64,000 nt of DNA from Lachnospiraceae bacterium (GCA_016283275.1 JAEEMP010000064.1:1-64000); one strand, 5' to 3'. Positions 1 through 8,386 are shown, counted from the first letter of the stretch. Notes: generated by a model from the sequence alone, not told the origin. Numbers and translations: made by a program.

Positions 1-812
1 GAGATCAATACGACGCACATAAGCGAAGACCAACCGGCTATAGGCGTCCCGACCGTGAATTTCTCGACGATTACCTCGATCAAAAGTGCTAACGCAAGAA
101 TATCGAATATTATTCCGACCCAGGTCATGCACTTGATGGGAAAGAACGAAAAACTCATCATGGAATCAAGCACAAGTTTGAACTTCTTTGAAAATGTCCA
201 ACGGGATTTGCCAACCTCGCGGTCTTTACGATGAAAATATATCTTGTCTGTTTTAAAACCCGCCCAGAGAACCTGAAGCGTAAGCGAAGAATTCTTCTCA
301 TCCAGAAGTTCAAGCACTTCGATCACCTGACGATCCACCAGATAGCAGTCACATCCGCCCTTTGGCATGTTCTTGTTGATGGTCTTACGCACGATCGCAT
401 AATACATATTGGCAAAGAACACTTTAACGGGATTCTCGTCTCGGTCTTCACGAACCGCCAGCACAACTTTATTGCCCTTCTTCCAGCTTTCGTACATCTC
501 AAGGATTATCTTCGATTCTTCCTGAAGATCTGCCTGCTTTGTAACGGCACAGTCACCGGTACATACCGATAAACCCGCAAGAAGTGCGGCATGCTCACCG
601 AAGTTTCTTGAAAGTTTGACGCACACAACATTCGGATCCTTTGCCTTAATGTTGTTCATTATCTCCCAGGAATTGTCACCGGAACCGTCATCCACAAATA
701 CTATTTCGTAATCACCGATAACGGGAAGGATCTTTTCCTTCATATCATCATAAAGCATATCAAGGGTGTCGGAATTATAATACACCGGCACAACGATTGA
801 GATCTTGCTCAT
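1..812 (-). CDS. Glycosyltransferase family 2, DPM1/GtrB-like (C-terminus cut by window edge)
   Basis: About 270 residues are visible from an ATG at 812, preceded by a clean AAGGAG. The translation opens MSKISIVVPVYYNSDTL and carries the GT-A nucleotide-binding motif IVFVDDGSGDNSW near residue 35 and a QADLQE motif in the position of the family DXD/DLQ site. The last visible residues become hydrophobic (SFSFFPIKCMTWVG and onward), as in polyprenyl-phosphate sugar transferases of the DPM1/GtrB/CsbB type, which end in two membrane helices. The family moves a sugar from a nucleotide sugar to undecaprenyl phosphate at the inner face of the membrane. It lies 20 bases after the DegT aminotransferase gene and is probably co-transcribed with it, so the sugar may be an amino sugar (inference). 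The 3' end lies outside the window. Confidence 0.85.
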   Translation of the reverse strand, partial: MSKISIVVPVYYNSDTLDMLYDDMKEKILPVIGDYEIVFVDDGSGDNSWEIMNNIKAKDPNVVCVKLSRNFGEHAALLAGLSVCTGDCAVTKQADLQEESKIILEMYESWKKGNKVVLAVREDRDENPVKVFFANMYYAIVRKTINKNMPKGGCDCYLVDRQVIEVLELLDEKNSSLTLQVLWAGFKTDKIYFHRKDREVGKSRWTFSKKFKLVLDSMMSFSFFPIKCMTWVGIIFDILALALLIEVIVEKFTVGTPIAGWSSLMCVVLI

Positions 813-832
813 AAATATCTCCTTTGTATCAA

Positions 833-1930
833 TTATGCCTTATAGGCATTAAGGGCATCTATCACATAGTCCTGCTCTTCTTGTGTCATACCCGTATAGA
901 ACGGAAGTGAAAGAACTTCATCGGCAAACTGCTCGACTATCGGGAAATCACCTTTCTTATAGCCCATATAAGCATAACATTCGGAAAGATGGGGCGGTAT
1001 CGGATAATGGATTATTGTGGATATTTCTTTATCCGACAGATATTTCATAAGATCGTCCCTGGTCTTTGAGCGTATTACAAACTGATGCCATACACAGTTA
1101 GCGTTTTCACGTTCTTTCGGAAGATCTATAAGCGGATTCTTAATACCTTCAAGATAACGCTTTGCCATTTCTTCACGCTCTTTTGTAAGCTCGTCAAGAT
1201 GAGAAAGACGGACTCTTAACAGCCCGGCCTGAAGTTCGTCAAGACGTGAATTAACACCGACCTCTTTGAAATAATATCGTACATCACTGCCGTAATTTCT
1301 TAACATTTTTATAGTTTTGCATAAAGATTCATCATTTGTGACTATCGCACCGCCGTCACCGAAAGCGCCCAAATTCTTGGATGGGTAAAAAGAAAAACAA
1401 CCCACATCGCCGAATGTACCTGTCATCTTACCGTTAAAGCAGGCCCCATGACTCTGTGCACAGTCCTCGATAAGCTTAAGATCGTGTTCTTTACAAAATT
1501 CAACTATCTCGTCCATCTTGGCGGGTTCACCGTATAGATGCACCACCATTACAGCCTTTGTGTTCTTTGTCAATGCAGCGGAAAGCTTTGTAACATCTAT
1601 CGAATGATATTCGTCGGGCTCAATAAAAACGGGGGTTGCATCATTCATTGTAATGCCCATAACGCTTGCGATATACGTATTGCCCTGTACAAGTACCTCG
1701 TCGCCCTTACCTATGCCGAGAGCTCTTATGGCAAGATACAACGCATCAAGACCCGATGCAAGGCCTGCACAGTATTTTGCACCTGTATATGTCGCAAACT
1801 CTTCTTCAAAAGAAGAAACCTCCTTGCCGAGAATATACCAGCCCGAACGCAGTACTTCCAAAGCCTTTGCTTCAAGCTCATCCTGATATTTATAAAAACC
1901 TCTGTCAAGTCTGTTTGTCTGAACTTTCAT
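833..1930 (-). CDS. DegT/DnrJ/EryC1/StrS sugar aminotransferase
   Basis: PLP-dependent aminotransferase of the DegT family (fold type I), 365 residues, a normal length. The PLP lysine is in SFYPSKNLGAFGDGG; upstream are GDEVLVQGNTYIAS, HLYGEP and LIEDCAQSHGA, all family signatures. The FYPSKNLGA and GNTYIAS wording resembles the FdtB/QdtB group that makes dTDP-3-amino-3,6-dideoxyhexoses, but the substrate cannot be fixed from sequence alone. The ATG at 1930 is preferred over a TTG two codons upstream because AAAGG lies six bases before the ATG while the TTG overlaps it. The gene precedes the GT2 gene by 20 bases, which suggests supply of an amino sugar for glycan assembly. No nucleotide-sugar synthesis gene lies upstream; the next gene is unrelated nhaC behind its terminator. 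Confidence 0.9.
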   Translation of the reverse strand: MKVQTNRLDRGFYKYQDELEAKALEVLRSGWYILGKEVSSFEEEFATYTGAKYCAGLASGLDALYLAIRALGIGKGDEVLVQGNTYIASVMGITMNDATPVFIEPDEYHSIDVTKLSAALTKNTKAVMVVHLYGEPAKMDEIVEFCKEHDLKLIEDCAQSHGACFNGKMTGTFGDVGCFSFYPSKNLGAFGDGGAIVTNDESLCKTIKMLRNYGSDVRYYFKEVGVNSRLDELQAGLLRVRLSHLDELTKEREEMAKRYLEGIKNPLIDLPKERENANCVWHQFVIRSKTRDDLMKYLSDKEISTIIHYPIPPHLSECYAYMGYKKGDFPIVEQFADEVLSLPFYTGMTQEEQDYVIDALNAYKA

Positions 1931-1976
1931 GATCAACCTTTCATAATAGGTGATTTCGGAGAAATACCCTATAAAG

Positions 1977-2010
1977 TAAAAAAAGTGGTGAGTATTAAAT
2001 ACCCACCACC
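1977..2010 (-). terminator. Rho-independent terminator of nhaC
   Basis: Read on the minus strand, a stem of GTGGTG with CACCAC, extended by GTAT/ATAC across one mismatch, is followed by seven T. It lies about 35 bases after the nhaC stop and separates it from the aminotransferase operon. Confidence 0.8.
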
Positions 2011-2044
2011 GTATAATACACTTTTTAGCCCTAAAAGTCTACCG

Positions 2045-3670
2045 TCAAGCCTTTCTTGCGGAAACCTTCTTCATCACAAAGAGGAATGCAGCCGTAAGTA
2101 TGATACCGATCGGGATCGAAAGCCATGCTATACCTGCGAAGTTAAGCAGTCCGGCAAGGATATAGGCCACAAATGAAATTGCGGCAACACTGATCGCGTA
2201 AGGAAGCTGTGTCGATACATGATCGATGTGGTTACAGTGCGCACCTGCCGACGACATGATCGTCGTATCGGAAATGGGTGAACAGTGATCGCCGCAGACA
2301 GCACCTGCGAGACATGCGGAAATACCTACGAAGAACAGGCTTGAAGTCTCCGGGAAGATAACCGAAACGATCGGAATAAGGATACCGAAAGTTCCCCATG
2401 AAGTACCCGTTGCAAAAGCGATAACACATGCAACGACAAATACTATTGCAGGAAGCGCCCACTGCAGGTGATCAGCACCTTCCATCATGCTCTGTACAAA
2501 TACCGAAGCTTCAAGAGCGCCGTTTGTCATATTCTTAAGAGCCGTAGCAAGAGTCAATATCGTAATGGCGGGAACCATGGCAATAAAGCCCTTGGGAATG
2601 CATTCCATAGCCTCTTCAAAAGAAACAACCTTACGAAGTACCAGATATACGATAATAAGTACGAGCGCTATAAGACTTCCCCAGGGAAGACCCACCGTCG
2701 CATCTGTCTCGGAAAATGCTTCCGCGATCGATGCACCGCCACCGAGTGATTCATTACCGTTTCTTATAAGTGCCCAGATACAGATAACTATTAAAGCAAC
2801 AATGGGAAGGATGAGATCGTAAAGCTTGCCTTTATGAGGATTGGCAGGACCTTCCTCTTCGAGCTTTCTCTCCTGTTTTTCATCCTGTAATGTTACATCG
2901 AGAATACTGAGATCACCGGTCTCCTGAGCCTTGATCTCGAACTCCGACATCTTGCCGTAGTCATAACCCAAAAGTGCGAGTACGATGATAAATACAAGTG
3001 TGAATATCGAATAAAAGTTATAGGGGATAGCCTTTACGAAAAGTTCAAAGCCGGTATAGGTCTCACTCTCAACACAGCCCGCAACAGCTGCCGCCCACGA
3101 AGAAACCGGAGCGATCATGCATATAGGAGCCGCAGTCGCATCGATAAGATATGCCAGCTTGACTCTCGAGATCTTCTTTGCGTCCGTAACCGGAGCCATG
3201 ACCGAACCGACGGTAAGACAGTTAAAGTAATCGTCGATAAAAATAAGAACACCCAATGCAAATGTTGCAAGCATCGCACCTGCTTTTGTCTTGATGTGGC
3301 TCTGCGCCCATTCACCGAATGCTCTTGATGCACCGGATTTATTGACAAGCGCAACAACGATACCCAAAAGCACAAGGAAAAGAAGAATACCTGCATTATC
3401 GGTGATCGCAGCGATCAAAGCATCGGATGTAAGCACATCCATGGTGCCCGTAAACTTACAGTCGGCAGCCATAACCGCACCGAGCACGACACCGATGAAA
3501 AGCGAAGAATAAGCTTCTTTGGTGATAAGTGCAAGAACAATAGCTACAAGCGGAGGAACCAGAGCCCATGCCGTACCTGCAAAAGTACCACCTGCAGCAT
3601 GCACGATCGCAATGATCACCACCATTGCCACGAATATGATCGCGGCCAGTAAAGCGGATTTCTTTTTCAT
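2045..3670 (-). CDS. nhaC: Na+/H+ antiporter, NhaC family
   Basis: A 541-residue polytopic membrane protein with an N-terminal KKK followed by a hydrophobic helix and roughly a dozen membrane segments in all, typical of the NhaC-type Na+/H+ antiporter family. Supporting stretches are the conserved FIDDYFNCLTVGSVMAPVTD block near residue 145 and the late FATGTSWGTFGILIPI and CGDHCSPISDTT blocks, where charged residues sit inside membrane segments. A hydrophilic loop of about 50 residues (around 250-290) divides the two halves. The family exchanges external protons for cytoplasmic sodium or, in some members, an organic ion pair such as malate/lactate, so the exact substrate is open. The ATG has GAGGAG upstream. 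It appears monocistronic, with its own promoter, leader and terminator. Confidence 0.9.
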   Translation of the reverse strand: MKKKSALLAAIIFVAMVVIIAIVHAAGGTFAGTAWALVPPLVAIVLALITKEAYSSLFIGVVLGAVMAADCKFTGTMDVLTSDALIAAITDNAGILLFLVLLGIVVALVNKSGASRAFGEWAQSHIKTKAGAMLATFALGVLIFIDDYFNCLTVGSVMAPVTDAKKISRVKLAYLIDATAAPICMIAPVSSWAAAVAGCVESETYTGFELFVKAIPYNFYSIFTLVFIIVLALLGYDYGKMSEFEIKAQETGDLSILDVTLQDEKQERKLEEEGPANPHKGKLYDLILPIVALIVICIWALIRNGNESLGGGASIAEAFSETDATVGLPWGSLIALVLIIVYLVLRKVVSFEEAMECIPKGFIAMVPAITILTLATALKNMTNGALEASVFVQSMMEGADHLQWALPAIVFVVACVIAFATGTSWGTFGILIPIVSVIFPETSSLFFVGISACLAGAVCGDHCSPISDTTIMSSAGAHCNHIDHVSTQLPYAISVAAISFVAYILAGLLNFAGIAWLSIPIGIILTAAFLFVMKKVSARKA

Positions 3671-3682
3671 AGAATTCTCCTC

Positions 3683-3730
3683 TCCCGTTTTACGGGATAA
3701 ATAAAATTACCCGCCCTTATTAAGGACGGG
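3683..3730 (-). promoter_or_regulatory. Two hairpins in the nhaC leader; the first may be terminator or attenuator
   Basis: On the minus-strand RNA a strong stem (CCCGUCCUUA with UAAGGGCGGG, 3710-3730) is followed by a T-rich stretch, and a second stem (UCCCGU/ACGGGA, 3683-3697) ends right before the GAGGAG ribosome binding site of nhaC. The first stem carries a G-U pair that fits only minus-strand RNA. It may terminate the upstream operon ending at 3828, but because the nhaC promoter lies further upstream it would also sit inside the nhaC leader. Confidence 0.55.
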
Positions 3731-3744
3731 CAGAACCATATATA

Positions 3745-3773
3745 ATGGTAACTTTTACAGAGCAATTTGTCAA
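3745..3773 (-). promoter_or_regulatory. Probable sigma-A promoter of nhaC
   Basis: Perfect -35 TTGACA (3768-3773), 17-base spacer, -10 TACCAT (3745-3750) on the minus strand, about 75 bases before the nhaC start. Confidence 0.6.
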
Positions 3774-3827
3774 CGCTTTAATGCATCAAAGCGAAATTTG
3801 TAGATTTCGTCCAATGAATGCAAAATC

Positions 3828-4979
3828 CTACTCTATCACGTGGTAAAATGCCGCAAGATATTCGCAGAGCCAGAACATTCCCCTTACATACACAAATAGA
3901 AGTGCACCGTTAAGCCACGGCTTTAACTCTTCTTTTTCTTTGATAAGCCTTAATACAAGCGATATTATCACCACGACTAAGAAAACAAGAGTACCGTATG
4001 TCGCACGGTCGGGATAATGCGGCGAAAGAACCATGGCACCCCAGGAAAGGACCGCCATTACAAGCAAAAGAACGGTCTTTATATCAAACTTCTTTTTAAG
4101 AAGCGGATAATACATTATAAGGAGTATAAGTGCGAGGATCGCTGCCGGATAGAGGAAATCAAAGACTCCCCTGCTTTCCGAATAAACTCTTAAAAACGCT
4201 TTCCACAAAAAGCCCTTGCCGGCATCGACTTCGGCGCTTCTTATAAAATTACCGGGCGCTGTTATGCATGCCACAGAACCAAGCAGAGAAAAAACACATC
4301 CAAGGATCATCCATAACTTAACGGGAAGATCCTTTTTCTTTTTGTAAACGATCATAAAAAGCGAAAGAAGCCATACCGTGGGCCCCATATTTTCGTTACT
4401 CCAGCCAGCAAGGACCGAAAGCGGCACGATCCATACGGTGATGCCCGAAAAAGGCTTAACTTCACCTTCCGAAAACTCACGAAGACAGCAGTACGCAAAG
4501 AAGAGCACAAATACCGTGATATAAAGGTAATTGGCGCTTCCGGACTGCCAGTACATGCTCATCATCCAGTTTGCATTAAGTCCGTGGAGCATACCCATAA
4601 CGATCGAAAGGTCAAATGCCCACCCTGCGATACTTAACTTAACATCTGCGATATCGGTTGCGGTAATGATGATCACGGTTGAAAGAAGCAGTGTAAATAC
4701 AACGTTTAAAACGTTATTTATGACTTCTCCGCACAGAAACGTAAGCTGAAGTATCCCGTGCGTCATGCTCCTGCCGCCCCAGTTAAGATAATGCCATACC
4801 TGAGTTTCCCATATATCGGAAAAACTTTTAAGAGGTTCTCCGGTCCTTAGATTTGTGGAATACCAAAGATCGTCGAGCATATACGGTACGGTCTTGTGCG
4901 TAAATGCTATTATGAATATCGTGACTGCAAGCAATAAAAATGCGGCAGTATTTTCAATGATCGGATTTTTCGTCTTCAT
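3828..4979 (-). CDS. Polytopic membrane protein, DUF6056-like
   Basis: About 383 residues with some ten predicted membrane helices. The first extracytoplasmic loop carries DDLWYS and later WHYLNWGGRSMTHG; the middle has LAGWSNENMGPT. This acidic pair plus W-x-x-W-G-G-R pattern resembles DUF6056-type proteins, which look like lipid-linked-sugar (GT-C fold) enzymes; the function is not established. Start choice is uncertain: the ATG at 4979 has no clear ribosome binding site, whereas a TTG at 5015 has AAAGG eight bases upstream and would add twelve residues. The gene follows the lipoprotein gene by 11 to 47 bases, so the two are probably one operon and may act together at the membrane. Confidence 0.7.
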   Translation of the reverse strand: MKTKNPIIENTAAFLLLAVTIFIIAFTHKTVPYMLDDLWYSTNLRTGEPLKSFSDIWETQVWHYLNWGGRSMTHGILQLTFLCGEVINNVLNVVFTLLLSTVIIITATDIADVKLSIAGWAFDLSIVMGMLHGLNANWMMSMYWQSGSANYLYITVFVLFFAYCCLREFSEGEVKPFSGITVWIVPLSVLAGWSNENMGPTVWLLSLFMIVYKKKKDLPVKLWMILGCVFSLLGSVACITAPGNFIRSAEVDAGKGFLWKAFLRVYSESRGVFDFLYPAAILALILLIMYYPLLKKKFDIKTVLLLVMAVLSWGAMVLSPHYPDRATYGTLVFLVVVIISLVLRLIKEKEELKPWLNGALLFVYVRGMFWLCEYLAAFYHVIE

Positions 4980-5026
4980 AGTGAAAATACTACCGCAAAA
5001 CGGTATTTTTGGCAATTGTATTACCT

Positions 5027-6106
5027 TTACCCGGCGATCAGATGCTCTGCGATATTTTCCTCGTTTATCTTATAGTAATCGCCTTCCTTAAACTCATACT
5101 GATGGAAATCTTCATATAATGCCATAAATTCTTCATAGGATATCTGATATTCGCTTCCGTCAGACTCGGAAACATCTACGAGCCCTTCTTCCGCGTTGAC
5201 TATATCCTCTTCTTCTATATAATACGATCTTACGGTCACAAACTCACCGTTTTCAAATTTCATGACCTTAGCTTCTCCGCCAAGATCGATCACCGAATAG
5301 AAAAATTCTTTGGTATTCGGATTATAGCAGTCAAATAAACCCACAACCGATTTATCCCAGTTATAACTGTTCTTGTAATTTCTTACCGTCCACCTTCCGT
5401 AACCGTAAGGAGACATCATAAGCTCGATAATACCGTCGCCGTCAAGATCGTCGGTATAAAATACACAGTAGTTTTCGTCGTAAGTGACCGCTTCAAGACT
5501 TCCCGCAAGGTAAAAATCTTCGCCGCCGGTCATATACATCCTTAAATAATCGGCATAAACGAATTTTACTTCCATGGCGCTTTTTCTAAGTGATATAGCT
5601 TCATCGATCGAATCCATCGGGAGATTTTCGATCAAGATCAGTTTTGCCGAGTTGAAGGCTTCGGTTTTGGGTTCATATGCGCCGTTTGTCTTTATTATCG
5701 CATCATCGGGCCCGTAAAAGAAAACATGCTCCGAGCAGCCGTCCAGAACATCCGTGTCGGGCTCAACTTCGAGGAAATAAAGCTTTTTAAGATCTAAACC
5801 CGACTCTATATCAGAATACGAACTTTCATCGATCGTTCCTTCATAGATAAGATTATCCATAAATTCCGCCGTAACACGTTTATCCTTATAAACTTTTACG
5901 ATCGCAGGGGTACATTCGATCTCCGTTCCGAAACCACCGCCGCCCCAGTCAAAACCTATCAGGATATTTTCGCTTAATTCGGGCAAAACCCTGACATCCT
6001 CTTTTGAAGATCCTCCCGGAATGAGACCGCTTCCCGCGGGTGTATCGGCACAGGCGCAAAGTAAAAAAACACATATACACATTATTATCAAAACAAATTT
6101 TTTCAT
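5027..6106 (-). CDS. Putative lipoprotein of unknown function
   Basis: A 359-residue protein with a lipoprotein signal peptide: KK, a hydrophobic core and a lipobox LCAC with the modified cysteine at residue 19. The mature part is acidic and contains a stretch YTDDLDGDGIIELMMSPYG (about residues 217-235) that resembles an FG-GAP/VCBS-type calcium-binding turn (DxDGDGxxEL). No enzymatic motif was recognised. The start has GGGAG seven bases upstream. It begins only about 14 bases after the T-run of the purC terminator, so it is transcribed either by purC read-through or from a promoter overlapping that terminator. It precedes the DUF6056-like gene. Confidence 0.75.
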   Translation of the reverse strand: MKKFVLIIMCICVFLLCACADTPAGSGLIPGGSSKEDVRVLPELSENILIGFDWGGGGFGTEIECTPAIVKVYKDKRVTAEFMDNLIYEGTIDESSYSDIESGLDLKKLYFLEVEPDTDVLDGCSEHVFFYGPDDAIIKTNGAYEPKTEAFNSAKLILIENLPMDSIDEAISLRKSAMEVKFVYADYLRMYMTGGEDFYLAGSLEAVTYDENYCVFYTDDLDGDGIIELMMSPYGYGRWTVRNYKNSYNWDKSVVGLFDCYNPNTKEFFYSVIDLGGEAKVMKFENGEFVTVRSYYIEEEDIVNAEEGLVDVSESDGSEYQISYEEFMALYEDFHQYEFKEGDYYKINEENIAEHLIAG

Positions 6107-6120
6107 AAAAACTCTCCCAT

Positions 6121-6168
6121 AAAAAATACAGCACCGGATATCGTATCGGCGATACCCGATGCTGTATT
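6121..6168 (-). terminator. Rho-independent terminator of purC
   Basis: Long stem on the minus strand, AATACAGCA pairing with TGCTGTATT and extended by GGTATCG/CGATATC with small bulges, followed by TTTTTT. It starts 19 bases after the purC stop. Confidence 0.85.
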
Positions 6169-6186
6169 ATATACCATAAAATTATC

Positions 6187-6873
6187 TTATGCAAAGAAAA
6201 GCTTTGAAAGCGTCATGGGATCGATGTACTCGCCGTCCTTGTAAACTCTCATGTTACCCGAAGCGATCTCATCAATGAGCATTACGGAACCGTCCTTGGC
6301 ATAACCGAACTCAAACTTGATATCATAAAGATCAAGTCCCTTAGCCTTAAGATCGTCTGCAACGATCTTTGTGATGGCACGAGTCATCTTCTTTGTATCT
6401 TCATACTGTGACTCGGTCATAATGTTAAGAGCTGCAAGCGCATCCTTTGTAACAAGCGGATCGCCCTTTGCATCATTTTTAAATGTCATTTCCACATATT
6501 CGGGAAGATCTGCACCCGATTCGATATATTCGCCGTATCTCTTTATAAAGCTTCCGACTGCCTTGTATCTGCAGATAACTTCAAGACCGTGTCCGAATAC
6601 CGTTGCAGGAAGGACTTCCATTGTCGTATCTTCAAAATTAGCCTTTACAAAGTGAGTCTTGATGCCTGCTGCATTGATCTTCTTAAAGAAATAGTCGGTC
6701 ATACGAAGGTTAACATCGCCGACACCTTCAATCGTAAGTCCCACGGAGTTTTCACCGGGATCGAACTTTCCGTCCTTGCCTGTACAGTCGTCCTTGAACT
6801 TAAGTAAGTAATTACCGTTTTCAAGTTCGAATACATCTTTGGTCTTTCCTTTGTAAACAAGCTTTTTTTCCAT
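6187..6873 (-). CDS. purC: Phosphoribosylaminoimidazole-succinocarboxamide synthase (SAICAR synthetase)
   Basis: Catalyses the ATP-dependent joining of CAIR and aspartate to SAICAR in de novo purine synthesis, in the cytoplasm. The 228-residue protein has the usual bacterial length and family landmarks: [12 protein letters not shown] at the N-terminus, the loop [30 protein letters not shown], and the late [19 protein letters not shown]. The ATG follows a GGAGAGAG-like ribosome binding site. It stands alone, with a ZTP riboswitch and a leader terminator directly upstream, so expression should rise when ZMP/ZTP accumulates, that is when 10-formyl-tetrahydrofolate is short. Only this purine gene lies in the window. 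Confidence 0.97.
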   Translation of the reverse strand: MEKKLVYKGKTKDVFELENGNYLLKFKDDCTGKDGKFDPGENSVGLTIEGVGDVNLRMTDYFFKKINAAGIKTHFVKANFEDTTMEVLPATVFGHGLEVICRYKAVGSFIKRYGEYIESGADLPEYVEMTFKNDAKGDPLVTKDALAALNIMTESQYEDTKKMTRAITKIVADDLKAKGLDLYDIKFEFGYAKDGSVMLIDEIASGNMRVYKDGEYIDPMTLSKLFFA

Positions 6874-6905
6874 TTTTCTCTCTCCTTATAGTTGTGCAGC
6901 CGATT

Positions 6906-7021
6906 AAAATAATAAAAGGCATACTTGCCGGTTTTAACAAGTATGCCCAGACGGTCGACTGTTATTCCCATTACTCCTCCGTGGTGCTCCACGTTTATCC
7001 GTCAGTTGCAATGGGTTACTG
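6906..7021 (-). promoter_or_regulatory. ZTP (pfl motif) riboswitch with terminator expression platform, purC leader
   Basis: Minus-strand leader. The order of conserved parts fits the pfl consensus: a P1 strand CCCAUU, then ACUGACG (consensus ACUGGCG), a short linker, the hairpin GUGGAGCACCAC, then GGAGGAGUAAUGGG whose AAUGGG closes P1, a linker, and the hallmark CCGUCUGGGCA (consensus CCGCCUGGGCA) at 6944-6954 that forms the pseudoknot. The last bases of the hallmark (UGGGCA) are also the start of an intrinsic terminator stem, GGCAUACUUG with CAAGUAUGCC (6918-6947), followed by UUUUAUUAUUUU. Pseudoknot and terminator are therefore mutually exclusive, the known ON-switch layout for this class. 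Assigned by comparison with the remembered consensus, not by a covariance search. Confidence 0.88.
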
Positions 7022-7041
7022 AAAATTACACAAATATAATT

Positions 7042-7065
7042 GCACAAGAGCACAAAACGTGTCAA
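7042..7065 (-). promoter_or_regulatory. Probable -35 region of the purC promoter
   Basis: TTGACA at 7060-7065 on the minus strand, upstream of the riboswitch. The best -10 is weak: AATTAT after an 18-base spacer, or TATATT three bases further on. Confidence 0.45.
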
Positions 7066-7184
7066 TTATTTTTTGATGTAATCTTTGGAAAATTTTATAT
7101 ATATTATTATGCATAAATACCAAAAAGGATCTTCTCTTGAACGCCCAAAGACGATCCGTTAAAATTTTTCAAGGGTCCCCACAG

Positions 7185-7216
7185 AAAAAGAAACGACCCC
7201 AAATCGCGCAGGGTCG
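7185..7216 (-). terminator. Terminator of the gpx-ohrR operon
   Basis: On the minus strand the stem CGACCC/GGGTCG (7194-7216) with a ten-base loop is followed by a T-rich stretch (TTTCTTTTT), about 45 bases after the regulator stop. The opposite strand also has a T-run, so the hairpin could work both ways. The rest of 7066-7262 shows no gene. Confidence 0.7.
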
Positions 7217-7262
7217 CCTCTTTTTTACAGAAGGAGTAGATAAAGAAATAAAAAAGAAGTTG

Positions 7263-7700
7263 TCATTTTGATTGATTTAAAATCTCATAGAGAATTCTGT
7301 ATAAGTCAGCCGCATCCTTAGGATCCAGCTTAATACATCCCGAAACCTTCATCGGAATCTCGGCCGCCTCGTCTTTAAGATTTTTGCCTTCATCCGTAAG
7401 CTCCACTATAAGAAAACGTTCGTCCTCTTCGGATCTTCTTCTGGTCACATATCCCTTTTTCTCAAGGCTTTTAAGAAGCGGGGTAAGCGTGCCCGAATCA
7501 AGATGAAGCTTATCACCGAGTTCTTTGGCACTTATCATTTCATGCTCCCACATTACCATCAACGCAATATACTGGGTATATGTTATATCAAGCTTTGAAA
7601 GATAAGGGTGGTAGCTGTTCACTACCTCTCTGGCTGCCGCATAAAGTGGAAAGCACAACTGATTATCAAGTTTTAAAGCTTCGTATTTTTTGTCCATCAT
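7263..7700 (-). CDS. MarR-family regulator, OhrR-like peroxide sensor
   Basis: A 145-residue winged-helix protein of the MarR family. The N-terminus LKLDNQLCFPLYAAAREV matches the OhrR group, in which the cysteine of this LxxQLCF block (Cys16 here) is oxidised by organic hydroperoxides and releases the protein from DNA. The wHTH shows ISAKELGDKLHLDSGTLTPL and the wing VTRRRSEEDERF. The start codon overlaps the stop of the peroxidase gene (ATGATG with TGA inside), indicating translational coupling. A palindrome of the OhrR operator type lies in the shared promoter, so the protein probably represses its own operon. A second ATG directly follows the first; either may be used. Confidence 0.88.
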   Translation of the reverse strand: MMDKKYEALKLDNQLCFPLYAAAREVVNSYHPYLSKLDITYTQYIALMVMWEHEMISAKELGDKLHLDSGTLTPLLKSLEKKGYVTRRRSEEDERFLIVELTDEGKNLKDEAAEIPMKVSGCIKLDPKDAADLYRILYEILNQSK

Positions 7701-8239
7701 AAAGCTGCCTTAACCTTATCCATTACTGTTGCCATAGAAGTTGTGGGCTCGAAACGCTCAACGATATTGCCTTCTCTGTCGATTAAAAACTTTGTGAAGT
7801 TCCACTTGATATTGCCGTTGTTCTTGTAATCTTTATCCATTTTCTTGACGACACCTTTAAGTACCATTGTAAGAGGGTTATTGCCAAATCCGGCGAACTT
7901 GGTGTTCTCGGTAAGCCACTTATAAAGCGGAATGGCATTTTCACCGTTTACATCGATCTTTCCGTACTGGGGGAATTTTATACCGAAACGGCCTGTACAG
8001 AACTCATGGATCTCATCGTTTGTACCGGGAGCCTGATCAGCAAACTGATTGCAGGGGAAATCAAGTATTTCAAGTCCCTGATCATGGCACTCATCATAAA
8101 GTTCCTGAAGTTCCTTGTACTGGGGTGTGAATCCGCAGCCTGTTGCTGTATTAACAACGAGAATAAGCTTTCCCTTAAAATCCGAAAGAGCAACATCGTT
8201 ACCTTTTCTGTCTTTAACCGTAAAATCATAAATGTTCAT
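7697..8239 (-). CDS. Glutathione peroxidase family thiol peroxidase
   Basis: A 180-residue member of the glutathione peroxidase family with cysteine rather than selenocysteine at the active site: Cys35 in NTATGCGFTPQY. The other catalytic residues are present in FPCNQF (Gln) and KWNFTKFL (Trp and Asn). Bacterial proteins of this kind usually reduce hydrogen peroxide and organic hydroperoxides with thioredoxin rather than glutathione. It is the first gene of a two-gene operon with the OhrR-like regulator. OhrR usually controls an Ohr/OsmC peroxidase; here the partner is a Gpx-type enzyme. The start MNIYDFTV is preceded by GAGGAGGGAACGCT. Confidence 0.95.
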   Translation of the reverse strand: MNIYDFTVKDRKGNDVALSDFKGKLILVVNTATGCGFTPQYKELQELYDECHDQGLEILDFPCNQFADQAPGTNDEIHEFCTGRFGIKFPQYGKIDVNGENAIPLYKWLTENTKFAGFGNNPLTMVLKGVVKKMDKDYKNNGNIKWNFTKFLIDREGNIVERFEPTTSMATVMDKVKAAL

Positions 8240-8328
8240 AGCGTTCCCTCCTCATTGGATGCTTTATCGGTTTATTCGATACTGTTAAATATGAAACTTT
8301 TTCGGCTTGTTTCATTTAGCTTGATTAG

Positions 8329-8357
8329 ATTGTACTCAATTTAATTGAGCATGTCAA
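8329..8357 (-). promoter_or_regulatory. Sigma-A promoter with OhrR-type operator between -35 and -10
   Basis: Minus strand: perfect -35 TTGACA (8352-8357), spacer of exactly 17 bases, -10 TACAAT (8329-8334). The spacer contains the palindrome CTCAATTTAATTGAG (8335-8349, + strand), very close to the Bacillus subtilis OhrR site TACAATTAAATTGTA. Binding there would block RNA polymerase. The start codon of gpx lies about 90 bases downstream. Confidence 0.85.
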
Positions 8358-8386
8358 GATATTTTTTAAATTTTTATCAACGCATT

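Noticed and set aside
1538..2176. A 212-codon + strand open frame across the aminotransferase gene and the nhaC end
   Set aside because: Antisense to two clear genes and across a terminator; cysteine-rich composition and no ribosome binding site.
3683..3730. A sodium riboswitch before nhaC
   Set aside because: The leader is short and shows only two simple hairpins; no conserved DUF1646-type core was recognised.
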